A program made the position numbers and the translations under genes. Below are positions 63,759 to 64,000 of a stretch of 64,000 bases of DNA, one piece after another. Location of the stretch: positions 512,929 through 576,928 of the forward strand of contig NZ_JACCFW010000001.1 in the NCBI RefSeq assembly GCF_013410455.1. The letters are read 5' to 3'. The stretch comes from Allobranchiibius huperziae (lineage in GTDB: Bacteria; Actinomycetota; Actinomycetes; Actinomycetales; Dermatophilaceae). The number at the start of each line of letters is the position of its first letter. The stretch's first letter is position 1. Under the pieces are notes generated by a model, which had not been told where the DNA came from, searched no databases, and was given only the letters and a program-made list of their open reading frames with translations.

Positions 63759-64000
63759 GCCCCACCTTCGCGTCACTGCGGATCCGCAACTACCGGGTGT
63801 ACGCCGCGGGCGCACTGGTCTCCAACATCGGCACCTGGATGGGTCGAGTCGCCCAGGACTGGCTGGTTCTGACCCAGCTCACCCCGCATGACTCCACCGA
63901 CCTCGGCATCGTCACCGCGCTGCAGTTCGCGCCCGTCGTGCTCCTCGCGCCATTCGCGGGTGCGGTCAGCGACCGGTTCCACAAGCGCAAGGTGCTCATC
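63755..64000 (+). CDS. MFS transporter, N-terminal part only
   Basis: The gene runs off the right edge; 82 codons are visible. It begins SPTFASLRIRNYRVYAAGALVSNIGTWM, and continues QDWLVLTQL, FAPVVLLAPFAGAVSDRFHKRKVL. The last stretch is the conserved MFS loop (GxxxDRxxRR-like) between helices 2 and 3. The start resembles the DHA3/enterobactin-exporter-like branch. It is co-transcribed and translationally coupled with the MarR regulator, suggesting drug or metabolite efflux under MarR control. Confidence 0.87.
   Translation, partial: MSPTFASLRIRNYRVYAAGALVSNIGTWMGRVAQDWLVLTQLTPHDSTDLGIVTALQFAPVVLLAPFAGAVSDRFHKRKVLI

Overview
The window is a single stretch of a high-GC actinobacterial chromosome. 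Supporting signs are the ResB/CcsB cytochrome c maturation pair, menaquinone genes, a mycothiol-dependent isomerase-type protein, a WXG100 protein, DUF4229/DUF2530/DUF3027/DUF3263 proteins and GTG-rich starts. A member of Micrococcales close to Dermacoccaceae or Intrasporangiaceae is my guess; the sequence alone does not settle it. No rRNA, tRNA, CRISPR array or insertion sequence was recognised. Apart from two gaps (about 400 bp at 15.7-16.1 kb and about 310 bp after groEL), coding density is very high.

Layout. 0-11.7 kb: respiratory functions. The end of resB, ccsB and DUF4229 lead into a metallo-beta-lactamase-fold hydrolase, a glutamine synthetase-like gene, DUF2255 and an acetyltransferase, then menA, menE, menC and menB with an SDR and an inositol monophosphatase-like gene between them. 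11.7-15.7 kb: a small membrane protein, a HAD phosphatase, a cold-shock protein with DUF3027, and a DUF222-HNH (13E12-type) gene. 16-18.7 kb: three tandem paralogous secreted four-cysteine proteins that share a promoter-leader architecture. 18.7-31.1 kb: zwf, DUF2530, an XPB-type helicase, a low-complexity membrane protein, assorted hydrolases, an S41 peptidase with a divergent winged-helix regulator, an HMG-CoA-lyase-like gene, an M13 peptidase and a helicase-associated protein. 31.2-35.8 kb: acyl-CoA ligase, mutarotase-like protein, SDR and acyl-CoA dehydrogenase (fatty-acid metabolism). 35.9-39.9 kb: a DUF6421-SDR-threonine aldolase-like cluster. 40-44.7 kb: a molybdate transport operon (modA, fused modBC) coupled to an iron-type alcohol dehydrogenase, with a PadR regulator. 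44.7-48.6 kb: SGNH hydrolase, ung, a PLP decarboxylase, a VOC protein and an RHH regulator. 48.7-51.2 kb: DUF3263, and groEL under two CIRCE operators. 51.2-58.9 kb: a C-S lyase-like aminotransferase, kup, an ECF sigma factor with a membrane partner, DUF1028, and a 2,4-dienoyl-CoA reductase-type flavoenzyme. 58.9-64 kb: WXG100 protein, a response regulator-histidine kinase-HtrA operon, and a MarR regulator with a truncated MFS transporter.

Most notable points: (i) a 42-bp palindromic repeat present twice, once between genes and once in frame inside menE; (ii) the three-paralog secreted family, whose leaders carry hairpins with different stem sequences but the same kind of loop; (iii) the DUF6421 cluster, with a partial iron-box-like promoter sequence and a switch-like inverted repeat before its last gene; (iv) modBC lacking a normal start codon at the place its Shine-Dalgarno predicts; (v) many genes with a -10 hexamer 6-8 nt before the start codon, implying leaderless mRNAs.
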